Below are positions 54,298-61,220 of a stretch of DNA of 61,220 bases, in pieces; the first letter of the stretch is position 1, and every line of letters begins with the position of its first letter. This stretch comes from JAUXFK01 sp034189035 (GTDB lineage: Bacteria; Desulfobacterota; UBA8473): NCBI GenBank assembly GCA_034189035.1, contig JAXHVA010000014.1:1-61220 (forward strand). The letters are read 5' to 3'. Below the pieces are notes generated by a model, which was given only the letters and a program-made list of their open reading frames with translations, did no database searches and was not told where the DNA came from. The translations under genes and the position numbers were made by a program.

Positions 54298-55827
54298 ATG
54301 AAAGAAATATGCGTAGGGGTTGACGGTTTGACACTTGAGGATCTTGCAGCCATTGCCAGGTATAGTGCTCGTGTCCGTTTGGCCGCAGCATCGGAAAAGA
54401 GAATAGCCGAGGCCCAAAAACTGATGAAGCATTGGGTAACGGAAGGGAAGATCATTTATGGTATAACCACAGGATTTGGTGCACTCAGTGATGCGATCAT
54501 TTCCCTGGCGGATATCCGTCAGCTTCAAAAGAATATACTCAAAAGCCACGCTGCAGGCGTGGGTCGCCCTCTCGATCAAGAGACAGTTCGAGCCATCATG
54601 GCCCTTCGTATCAAAGACTTTGCCAGAGGCAACTCCGGAGTCAGACTTGAGACCGTTCAGCAACTCATAGCATTTTTAGGTCGAGACATCTGTCCTGTGG
54701 TTCCAGAAAAGGGTTCAGTTGGAGCGAGTGGAGATTTGGCACCTCTTGCCCATCTTTCATTGGTACTGATTGGACTCGGTGAGGCCTTTTACAAGGGCAA
54801 GAGGGTATCCGGTGCAGTGGCTTTGAAAAGATCCGGTTTGGCCCCTCTCGATCTTGAAGCCGGTGAAGGGCTGGCCCTTGTCAATGGGACGCAGGTTATG
54901 ACAGCTATCGGTGGACTGGCCTTATACGATGCTGATATGCTTTCCAAGGTAACGGATATCGCTGCTGCTATGAGCTTAGAGGTTCTCATGGGAAGCAGGA
55001 CTGAATTTGATCCCATGATTCATGATGTTCGACCGCATCCGGGTCAGGCCATAGCAGCAGATAATATGAGAAGGATCACACAGAAAAGCGATATCGTGAG
55101 TTCTCATAAAGACTGTAGTCGGATTCAGGATGCCTACACACTGAGATGTTCTCCTCAGGTTCATGGGGCAAGCAAGGGTATCATTCATTTTGTCAGGGGT
55201 GTCATTGAAACTGAGATGAATTCTTCGACAAACAATCCCCTCATCTTTCCGGAAAAGCAGACCTTTCTCCTTGGAGGGAACTTCCATGGCCAGCCTGTGG
55301 CACTTGCAATGGACAGCCTCTGTATGGCGGTTTCAGAACTGGCCAATATATCAGAACGGAGGATTGAACGCCTTGTAAACCCCCAGTTGAGCGGGCTGCC
55401 TGCTTTTCTGGTAAGAGACGGGGGGCTGAATTCAGGTTTTATGATCGCCCAGTATACTGCAGCATCCCTTGTTTGTGAAAACAAAGTGCTTTCCCATCCT
55501 GCATCTGTAGACTCTATCCCGACTTCTGCCAACAAGGAGGACCACGTGTCTCTGGGTACGATTTCCGCCCGAAAATGCAGAGATATTGTTAGAAATTCAG
55601 AAAAGGTTATTGCCATAGAACTCTTATGCGTTGCACAGGCCCTGGATCTGTTCACCAATATGAAGCCGGGTGAAGGAACCCTTGCAGCATATAAACTTGT
55701 CCGTGAACATGTTCCCCATCTGGATAAGGATCGCGTTCTATCAGGTGATATTGAGGCTGTGGTGCAATTGATCAAAACCGGTGAACTGCTTAAACGGGTG
55801 GAGCAGGTGATCGGCAAGCTGAAATGA
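54298..55827 (+). CDS. hutH: histidine ammonia-lyase
   Basis: A 509-residue member of the aromatic amino acid lyase family. The Ala-Ser-Gly triad that forms the MIO electrophile is residues 143-145 in KGSVGASGDLAPLAHLS. IYGITTGFGALS and the segment QDAYTLRCSPQVHGA are also diagnostic of HutH. It converts L-histidine to urocanate and ammonia, the first step of the pathway. ATG 54298 is preferred over TTG 54292 on spacing to AAAGGA. It begins six bases after the broken acyl-CoA dehydrogenase frame. Confidence 0.93.
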   Translation: MKEICVGVDGLTLEDLAAIARYSARVRLAAASEKRIAEAQKLMKHWVTEGKIIYGITTGFGALSDAIISLADIRQLQKNILKSHAAGVGRPLDQETVRAIMALRIKDFARGNSGVRLETVQQLIAFLGRDICPVVPEKGSVGASGDLAPLAHLSLVLIGLGEAFYKGKRVSGAVALKRSGLAPLDLEAGEGLALVNGTQVMTAIGGLALYDADMLSKVTDIAAAMSLEVLMGSRTEFDPMIHDVRPHPGQAIAADNMRRITQKSDIVSSHKDCSRIQDAYTLRCSPQVHGASKGIIHFVRGVIETEMNSSTNNPLIFPEKQTFLLGGNFHGQPVALAMDSLCMAVSELANISERRIERLVNPQLSGLPAFLVRDGGLNSGFMIAQYTAASLVCENKVLSHPASVDSIPTSANKEDHVSLGTISARKCRDIVRNSEKVIAIELLCVAQALDLFTNMKPGEGTLAAYKLVREHVPHLDKDRVLSGDIEAVVQLIKTGELLKRVEQVIGKLK

Positions 55828-55862
55828 GAAGTCATCTTTGATATGTTACAGGAGGTATGAAT

Positions 55863-57578
55863 ATGGCTGAATCAGCAAGAGAAAGGCTAATAAAGGATCT
55901 CAAAATCGGCTGCAATGAACCGCGGCCTGTAAAGGCTCCTCATGGGATGACCTTGCACTGCAAGGGCTGGCACCAAGAAGCCGCTCTCAGAATGCTTTGT
56001 AATAACCTCGATTCCAACACGAGTGAGAACCCTCGGGAGTTAATCGTTTACGGAGGTACGGGTAAGGCTGCACGCAATTGGCCGTGCTTTGATGCAATTT
56101 TAACCTCCCTTTTGGATCTAGAAGACGATGAAACCCTCCTTGTCCAATCAGGCAAACCCATTGGAATACTCAAGACTTACTCCCATGCACCACGGGTGCT
56201 CATCGCCAATGCCAACATTGTTCCCCACTGGGCGAATTGGGACTATTTTCATGAATTGGATCAAAAGGGCCTCATCATGTATGGCCAAATGACAGCAGGA
56301 TCCTGGATATATATCGGTACACAGGGTATACTGCAGGGAACGTATGAGACCTTTGCAGCCCTTGCAGAAAAACACTTTAAGGGCAATCTTTCCGGACGCA
56401 CAGTCGTCACAGCCGGTCTCGGAGGCATGGGAGGCGCCCAGCCCCTGGCGGTTACCCTTAATAGAGGAGTTTGCCTCTGTGTAGAAGTGGACAGAGACCG
56501 GATTCAAAGGCGCATCGATACTCGTTACCTCGACACAATGACGGACGACCTCAATGAGGCCATCGAGATGGCCAGTCAGGCAGCAGGAGAGAAGAGGCCA
56601 CTCTCTATCGGTTTACTTGCAAATGCGGCCTGGGCACTTCCTGAAATGATTAAACTCGGTTTTATCCCCGATGTCGTTACAGACCAGACCAGCGCTCATG
56701 ATGAGCGAAACGGATATATGCCGGCCTCTTTGTCCTATGAAAAGGCCTTATCATTGAGAAAGAGCGATCCGAAGAAATACATAAATCTGGCTCTCGATTC
56801 CATGGCCGTACATTGTCGAGCGATCCTCGAAATGAAAGAAAAGGGTGCTGTGGCCTTTGACTATGGAAACAATCTGCGTACCCAGGCGCAAAAGCGCGGA
56901 GTAACGAATGCCATGGATTATCCTGGTTTCGTACCTGCATATATACGGCTGCTCTTCTGTGAAGGAGAGGGCCCTTTCAGGTGGGCTGCCCTTTCCGGTG
57001 ATCCTAAAGACATTGAAATCACAGATCAGGCCCTTATCGAGGCATTTCCAAACAAAAAGAGGATGGTGCGCTGGCTTAAGATGGCCGGGAAAAAAGTGGC
57101 CCACATGGGGCTTCCTGCCCGTATTTGCTGGCTCGGTTACGGTGAGCGTGACAAAGCAGGAAAGATATTTAACGATCTTGTAGCTTCGGGCAGAGTATCT
57201 GCCCCTCTCGTTATAGGACGGGATCACCTAGACTGTGGGTCAGTCGCATCACCTTACAGAGAGACAGAGGCCATGAAGGACGGATCTGATGCTGTAGCGG
57301 ATTGGGCACTGTTGAACTGTATGGTCAATGTAGCCTCAGGAGCAAGTTGGGTCTCATTCCATGATGGCGGGGGCGTCGGTATTGGGTATTCCCTTCATGC
57401 AGGTCAAGTATCTGTAGCAGACGGTACCCCACAGGGAGAACTCAGGGTAACCACTGTGCTCAGGAACGACCCTGCAACCGGTATCTTCCGCCATGCTGAC
57501 GCCGGATACGAACGCGCCATAAAGGTTTCTAAAAAGCATGGAATAAAAATACCGTATCATTTGAGTACTATGAAATAG
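55863..57578 (+). CDS. hutU: urocanate hydratase
   Basis: A 571-residue protein of the usual length. The NAD-binding motif GLGGMGGAQ lies near residue 185; the Cys of GRDHLDCGSVASP contributes to the active site; LIVYGGTGKAARNW and WVSFHDGGGVGIGYSLHAG are hallmark segments. It converts urocanate to 4-imidazolone-5-propanoate, step two. GGAGG is eight bases before ATG 55863 but only one base before the ATG at 55857. It follows hutH by 35 bases. Confidence 0.93.
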   Translation: MAESARERLIKDLKIGCNEPRPVKAPHGMTLHCKGWHQEAALRMLCNNLDSNTSENPRELIVYGGTGKAARNWPCFDAILTSLLDLEDDETLLVQSGKPIGILKTYSHAPRVLIANANIVPHWANWDYFHELDQKGLIMYGQMTAGSWIYIGTQGILQGTYETFAALAEKHFKGNLSGRTVVTAGLGGMGGAQPLAVTLNRGVCLCVEVDRDRIQRRIDTRYLDTMTDDLNEAIEMASQAAGEKRPLSIGLLANAAWALPEMIKLGFIPDVVTDQTSAHDERNGYMPASLSYEKALSLRKSDPKKYINLALDSMAVHCRAILEMKEKGAVAFDYGNNLRTQAQKRGVTNAMDYPGFVPAYIRLLFCEGEGPFRWAALSGDPKDIEITDQALIEAFPNKKRMVRWLKMAGKKVAHMGLPARICWLGYGERDKAGKIFNDLVASGRVSAPLVIGRDHLDCGSVASPYRETEAMKDGSDAVADWALLNCMVNVASGASWVSFHDGGGVGIGYSLHAGQVSVADGTPQGELRVTTVLRNDPATGIFRHADAGYERAIKVSKKHGIKIPYHLSTMK

Positions 57579-57612
57579 AAGGTTATCAACAAGCTTCAGT
57601 AAAAAATCGGTC

Positions 57613-57813
57613 TCAGCAAAGGCAATCACATTATAACCCGTGCAAAACTCGCGATTTAGTGAGCATAAAGAAAGAACAATATTGATCATTTGAATGGTAC
57701 AGTCGCAAATGTATCTGTAAAACTCACAAGAAAGAAGCAATCTCCTGTTCTTTCTTAACGCTCACTACACCTCAGATAAGTTGCACACGTTATAATGTGT
57801 CCGCCTTTGCTGA
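57613..57813. repeat. 200-bp MITE-like inverted repeat between hutU and ftcD
   Basis: Arms TCAGCAAAGG (57613 onward) and CCTTTGCTGA (ending 57813) continue inward for about 68 bases with partial mismatches, including CACATTATAAC/GTTATAATGTG. The inner edges read GTGAGCATAAAGAAAGAACA and CTGTTCTTTCTTAACGCTCAC, the same inner motif as the repeat at 58832. There is no coding frame inside. Confidence 0.8.
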
Positions 57814-57894
57814 GTTAATTCAATAGTCATTTAGTTTTTTTCATAGTGCTACGATGATACTTATAATCAATCAATCTATTCAAGGAGTCAACGC

Positions 57895-58818
57895 ATGTCC
57901 AAACCGTTGATCGAATGCGTACCCAACTTCAGCGAGGGACGAAATGAGGATGTTATTGAAGCAATTGTCGAGCCTTTTAAAAATATGAAAGGGTGCCATC
58001 TGCTCGAGCACCGTGCGGATAGAGATCACAACCGTTTGGTTGTCAGCCTCGTGGGTCAGCCCAATCCTGTTCAGGATGCACTGCTTCAAGCCTCTGTTAT
58101 CGCCATTAACAGGATAGACATGGAGAAACACCGGGGCGGGCACCCGAGAATCGGCGCAATCGATGTGATCCCCTTTGTCCCGTTGCAAAACATTGATATG
58201 GATGCGTGTGTAAAACTGGCTCACAAATTCGGTCGCAGGTTTTATGAAAAGACCGGTATTCCGGTCTACTTTTATGAACAGGCTGCTCTCAGGCCGGATC
58301 GATCTCGTCTGGAAGTGATCCGAAAAGGTCAGTATGAAACCTTAAAGACCGAAATATCGAATCCAGCGAGGCATCCGGATATCGGAGAAGCGAAACTCCA
58401 TCACAGTGCAGGTGCAACTGTAATTGGTGCACGAAAGTTCCTTATCGCCTTCAATGTTAATTTAAAAACAGCAGACATCCATGTAGCAAAGGAGATTTCC
58501 AAGGTTATCCGCTCTTCAGACGGTGGACTGGGACACGTTAAGGCCATAGCTGTTGCCCTTGAAGATCGAGGCCTTACCCAGGTCAGCATGAATATCGTCG
58601 ATTATGAGAAAAACAACCTTTACAGGGTCTTGGAACTCATCCGTATGGAGGCGAAACGCTGGGGGGTGCATGTGGGGGAAACAGAGGTCTATGGTATGTT
58701 CCCTGCTGCCGCCCTTCTTCATAGTGCGGCCTATTATCTTCAAATCGCCGACTTAGATCCTAAACAGGTTATTGAACTGGCGATTTTGGAAAGAATTGTA
58801 CAGGATGGAACGGGTTAG
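57895..58818 (+). CDS. ftcD: glutamate formimidoyltransferase
   Basis: A 307-residue protein of the N-terminal FTCD type. IECVPNFSEGRN at the start, HRADRDHNRLVVSLVG, and GGHPRIGAIDVIPFVPL with the catalytic His are all present. It transfers the formimino group of N-formimino-L-glutamate to tetrahydrofolate, giving glutamate. AAGGAG precedes the ATG and TATAAT at 57862-57867 may be a -10 box with a weak -35. In vertebrates this is fused to the cyclodeaminase; here the cyclodeaminase is a separate downstream gene. Confidence 0.92.
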   Translation: MSKPLIECVPNFSEGRNEDVIEAIVEPFKNMKGCHLLEHRADRDHNRLVVSLVGQPNPVQDALLQASVIAINRIDMEKHRGGHPRIGAIDVIPFVPLQNIDMDACVKLAHKFGRRFYEKTGIPVYFYEQAALRPDRSRLEVIRKGQYETLKTEISNPARHPDIGEAKLHHSAGATVIGARKFLIAFNVNLKTADIHVAKEISKVIRSSDGGLGHVKAIAVALEDRGLTQVSMNIVDYEKNNLYRVLELIRMEAKRWGVHVGETEVYGMFPAAALLHSAAYYLQIADLDPKQVIELAILERIVQDGTG

Positions 58819-58831
58819 CTTTTTGAAAAGT

Positions 58832-59037
58832 AGCTTCAACGGGGATCAAATTTTAATGCGTGTATTGTCTGAGCGTCTTAGTGAGCGTTAAGAAAGAACA
58901 GGGGATAAAATTACATTTAACCTCTGAAATAGTTAATAATGGAACTACTAAATTGAGTGGTGCTATACTGTTCTTTCTTTACGCTCACTAAGACGCTCAG
59001 ACAATACACGCATTAAAATTTGATCCCCGTTGAAGCT
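58832..59037. repeat. 205-bp MITE-like inverted repeat between ftcD and the cyclodeaminase gene
   Basis: Two nearly identical 70-base arms, 58832-58901 and 58968-59037: AGCTTCAACGGGGATCAAAT at the outside, GTGTATTGTCTGAGCGTCTT in the middle and GAAAGAACAG at the inside. Only one or two bases differ over the whole length. The 66-base centre is AT-rich with no coding frame. The near-perfect symmetry means that this copy is recent compared with those at 57613 and 52743. Its RNA would fold into a hairpin of about 70 base pairs between two hut genes. Confidence 0.88.
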
Positions 59038-59100
59038 TGTTGACGTCTCTCTATTTCATAGCGCTAAAAATATACTACATGATAAGTAGCATAGTAAAAA

Positions 59101-59742
59101 ATGGATGGGGTTATGGGTATGTTTGATCTTTCATTAAAGGAATTTATCGACAGATTGTCGAGCGGTTCTCCCACACCCGGTGGAGGAAGTGTGTCAGCCC
59201 TGGCCGGCGCTTTAAGTGCAGCCCTTTTCAGTATGGTGAGCCGCCTGACCTTAGGCAGAGAAAAATACAGGGATGTATGGCAGGATATGGAGAGGCTCAG
59301 GGATGGTGCTGATGACCTGGCTATGCAGCTTTTGGGGTGGGTCGAAAAAGACTCTGAGGCATATGATCAGGTCATAACTGCATACAAACTGCCCAAAAAA
59401 GATACATGCCAAAAGACTAAACGTGAGAAGGCCATTGATCAGGCCCTGAAGAATGCTGCTCTGGTTCCCATGGAAACCCTTAACACACTGGATAGACTGG
59501 CAGGGCTCATCGATGAAATACTTGAAAAGGCAAACCCCAATTGCATCACTGACATCGGTGTTGCCGCACAGTTGATTCAAGCGGGTGCCACAGGCGCTGC
59601 TTACAATATCAGAATCAACCTTTCAGGGATCTCGGATAAGGGCTTTTCAGGCCGACTCGAAACAGAAACGAGAGAGTTGCTTGCCCGCATTTCAGATACT
59701 GTGAGAAGATCTGAAGAGATCCTTAAAGAGAGTTTGCATTGA
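59101..59742 (+). CDS. fchA: formimidoyltetrahydrofolate cyclodeaminase (FchA-like)
   Basis: A 213-residue helical protein of the cyclodeaminase/cyclohydrolase family. FIDRLSSGSPTPGGGSVSAL near residue 15-33, AAQLIQAGATGAAYNIRINL, and a Glu/Lys-rich C-terminus are the hallmarks. It converts 5-formimino-THF to methenyl-THF and ammonia. The start is uncertain: ATG at 59101, 59113 and 59119 are in frame and none has a strong ribosome-binding site. It sits just after the MITE-like element and 41 bases before hutI. Confidence 0.88.
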   Translation: MDGVMGMFDLSLKEFIDRLSSGSPTPGGGSVSALAGALSAALFSMVSRLTLGREKYRDVWQDMERLRDGADDLAMQLLGWVEKDSEAYDQVITAYKLPKKDTCQKTKREKAIDQALKNAALVPMETLNTLDRLAGLIDEILEKANPNCITDIGVAAQLIQAGATGAAYNIRINLSGISDKGFSGRLETETRELLARISDTVRRSEEILKESLH

Positions 59743-59783
59743 ATCCAAAGATAGGGAACCCACATACATAATGGATAAGAAAG

Positions 59784-61058
59784 GTGAGAACAGTTTACCC
59801 CTCCCTTCAAAAGACGTTTCCTAAAAAAGTCGATTCCCTCTGGGTGAATGCTCATCTGGCAACAATGGTGCCGGGCATACCATACGGTGCGCTAAAAGAC
59901 GGAGCGCTGGCTGTCTATGATGGGAAGATCGCCTGGGTCGGTGACAGGAAAAACCTGCCCCGGGATATGGCTTCCAGGGCCTTGGATATCTATGACGCAC
60001 AAGGGGGTTGGATTACACCTGGGCTGGTAGACTGCCATACCCATCTCGTCTATGGAGGCAATAGGGCTTGTGAGTTTGAACTGCGTCTTCGAGGTGTAAG
60101 CTATGAAGAGATCGCAAAAAAGGGTGGAGGGATCTGGTCTACTGTTTTAGCTACACGTGCGTCCAGCGAGGATGGCCTGTTTCGCCAAAGTGTCCCTCGG
60201 CTTACCTCTTTAATGTCAGAAGGGGTGACAACAGTGGAGATCAAATCAGGATACGGGCTTGACCTTGAGACGGAGCTGCGTATGCTGCGGGTTGCCCGGC
60301 GTATAGGAGAAACCTTTCCTGTCACCGTATGTCCTACATATCTCGGGGCACATGCCCTTCCACACGAATTTCAAGGTCGACCTGATGAGTATGTCGATTT
60401 TATCTGCGAAGAGGTAATCCCTGAGGTTGCAGCCCAAAACCTTGCAGTGGCGGTAGATGCATTTTGTGAAAAGATCGCCTTTTCACCGGAGCAAATCGAG
60501 GCTGTGTTTCAGGCTGCCATTGCCCATGGTTTGCGAGTCAAAATACACGCTGAACAGCTTTCGGATGCGGGAGGTACAGAACTGGCAGTAAGATATGGGG
60601 CACTCTCTGTTGATCACCTGGAGCATCTTTCAACAAAGGGGGTTCGGGCTCTTTATAAAAGCGAGACAGTGGCTGTCTTATTGCCTGGGGCCTTCTACTT
60701 CCTTAGAGAGACAAAACTGCCCCCCATAGACCTTTTACGACGATATGGCATCCCCATGGCCATCTCAACGGACTGTAACCCGGGTACAAGCCCGACTGTT
60801 TCGATCCTGCTCATGCTCAATATGGCCTGTTGCCTCTTTGGACTGACACCCCAGGAGGCGCTTTGCTCTGTGACGATTAATGGGGCAAAGGCGCTTGGCA
60901 TTTATGACCGTATCGGGACCCTGGAAGTGGGAAAGGATGCAGATTTTGTAGTTTGGAACATTTCAGAACCCGCAGAACTGGCATACAATATGGGACTAAA
61001 CACCTGTCGCCATGTGGTAAGGCATGGGTTTTTAGATCAACGAATTGTAACAATTTAG
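59784..61058 (+). CDS. hutI: imidazolonepropionase
   Basis: A 424-residue amidohydrolase that hydrolyses 4-imidazolone-5-propanoate to N-formimino-L-glutamate, step three. Metal-ligand parts are intact: DCHTHLVYGGNRACEFELR, IHAEQL, VDHLEHLS and STDCNPGTSP. GTG at 59784 is the only available start, since a stop occurs just upstream, and it has a weak site. With HutH, HutU, FtcD and FchA this completes the route to glutamate; no hutG-type formiminoglutamase or formiminoglutamate deiminase is present or needed. Confidence 0.92.
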   Translation: MRTVYPSLQKTFPKKVDSLWVNAHLATMVPGIPYGALKDGALAVYDGKIAWVGDRKNLPRDMASRALDIYDAQGGWITPGLVDCHTHLVYGGNRACEFELRLRGVSYEEIAKKGGGIWSTVLATRASSEDGLFRQSVPRLTSLMSEGVTTVEIKSGYGLDLETELRMLRVARRIGETFPVTVCPTYLGAHALPHEFQGRPDEYVDFICEEVIPEVAAQNLAVAVDAFCEKIAFSPEQIEAVFQAAIAHGLRVKIHAEQLSDAGGTELAVRYGALSVDHLEHLSTKGVRALYKSETVAVLLPGAFYFLRETKLPPIDLLRRYGIPMAISTDCNPGTSPTVSILLMLNMACCLFGLTPQEALCSVTINGAKALGIYDRIGTLEVGKDADFVVWNISEPAELAYNMGLNTCRHVVRHGFLDQRIVTI

Positions 61059-61075
61059 TTTTTGGAATTTTAATT

Positions 61076-61105
61076 GCTTCAAGGGCGGTTAAATTTTAAT
61101 TGCAT
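61076..61105. repeat. degenerate end of the hut-region MITE-like element
   Basis: GCTTCAAGGGCGGTTAAATT continuing TTAATTGCAT resembles the outer arm sequence GCTTCAACGGGGATCAAATT continuing TTAATGCGTG of the element at 58832. The rest of the window does not show the partner arm. A relic copy or the edge of a copy outside the window. Confidence 0.45.
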
Positions 61106-61220
61106 CGGATATTCCTAAGCAAAAAATGTGCAAGGTATTGATTTGCCTATAAATATGGTGATTTTCAGTTAAATAAGGTAGATACTAATTTATCGTTTTT
61201 AGTATTGATTATACATGATG

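Noticed and set aside
55185..55835. Long minus-strand open frame inside hutH
   Set aside because: It mirrors the coding strand of a conserved gene and shows no family features; similar shadows occur within hutU and ftcD.
1..61220. tRNA, rRNA or tmRNA genes
   Set aside because: None of the intergenic regions showed a cloverleaf or rRNA-like sequence on visual reading; a covariance-model scan would be needed to be certain.

Overview
The window looks like chromosome from an anaerobic, probably sulfate-reducing or syntrophic, Desulfobacterota-type (deltaproteobacterial) organism. This is inferred from gene content: a glycyl-radical enzyme, an ADP-forming acyl-CoA synthetase, a PPi-type phosphofructokinase, a DUF3786 protein, a MoxR/DUF58 membrane cluster and a tetrahydrofolate-dependent histidine degradation route. 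No rRNA, tRNA or CRISPR array was seen.

Layout. 1-841 is a scar: a decayed IS3-type transposase abutting the 3' part of a beta-carbonic anhydrase pseudogene. 1308-9393 is a Mrp-type cation/proton antiporter operon (E, B, F, G, DUF4040, MbhE-like, C, three ND5-like subunits, two small membrane proteins) behind a strong promoter and a TetR-like palindrome; a 220-bp inverted-repeat element lies inside it. 9432-12281 is an acetyl/acyl-CoA synthetase (ADP-forming) fused to a GNAT domain. 12348-19828 is a compact island: a glycyl-radical enzyme with features of fumarate-adding X-succinate synthases, two orphan TRAP substrate-binding proteins, and two paralogous single-pass beta-repeat proteins flanking them. 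19921-24928 carries a crotonase, a Ski2-like helicase with a methyltransferase, and a PEBP-like protein. 25073-30354 has a flippase-like protein, a GT39-like glycosyltransferase, an FAD oxidoreductase and a DUF3786 protein; 30414-31619 is PPi-phosphofructokinase.

32082-34745 encodes a thiolase and a HMG-CoA-synthase-like protein fused to a DUF35 domain; the synthase half appears to lack its catalytic triad, recalling the PhlA/PhlC/PhlB and archaeal thiolase/HMGCS/DUF35 complexes. 35630-39817 is a minor-pilin operon (FimT/GspH, PilV, PilW with fibronectin-III-like domains, PilX). 39909-49025 (minus strand) is a tightly overlapping operon of RDD, SpoIIM-like, DUF58, MoxR, DUF4350-like, DUF4129-like and zinc-ribbon membrane proteins, followed upstream by a GYF-RDD protein and a YXWGXW lipoprotein.

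50652-53000 is a decay zone (ISL3 transposase relic, cold-shock gene and its degenerate second copy, a crotonase relic, part of a MITE-like repeat). 53089-61058 is a histidine utilisation cluster: an acyl-CoA dehydrogenase broken by one in-frame TGA, then hutH, hutU, glutamate formimidoyltransferase, cyclodeaminase and hutI, which together convert histidine to glutamate, ammonia and methenyl-THF. Two long inverted repeats of one MITE-like family are inserted between these genes.

Taken together, the window holds candidate parts of an anaerobic acyl-CoA metabolism (radical activation, crotonase, thiolase/HMGCS-like, acyl-CoA dehydrogenase, ADP-forming CoA ligase), but these genes are scattered and their linkage into one pathway is inference.
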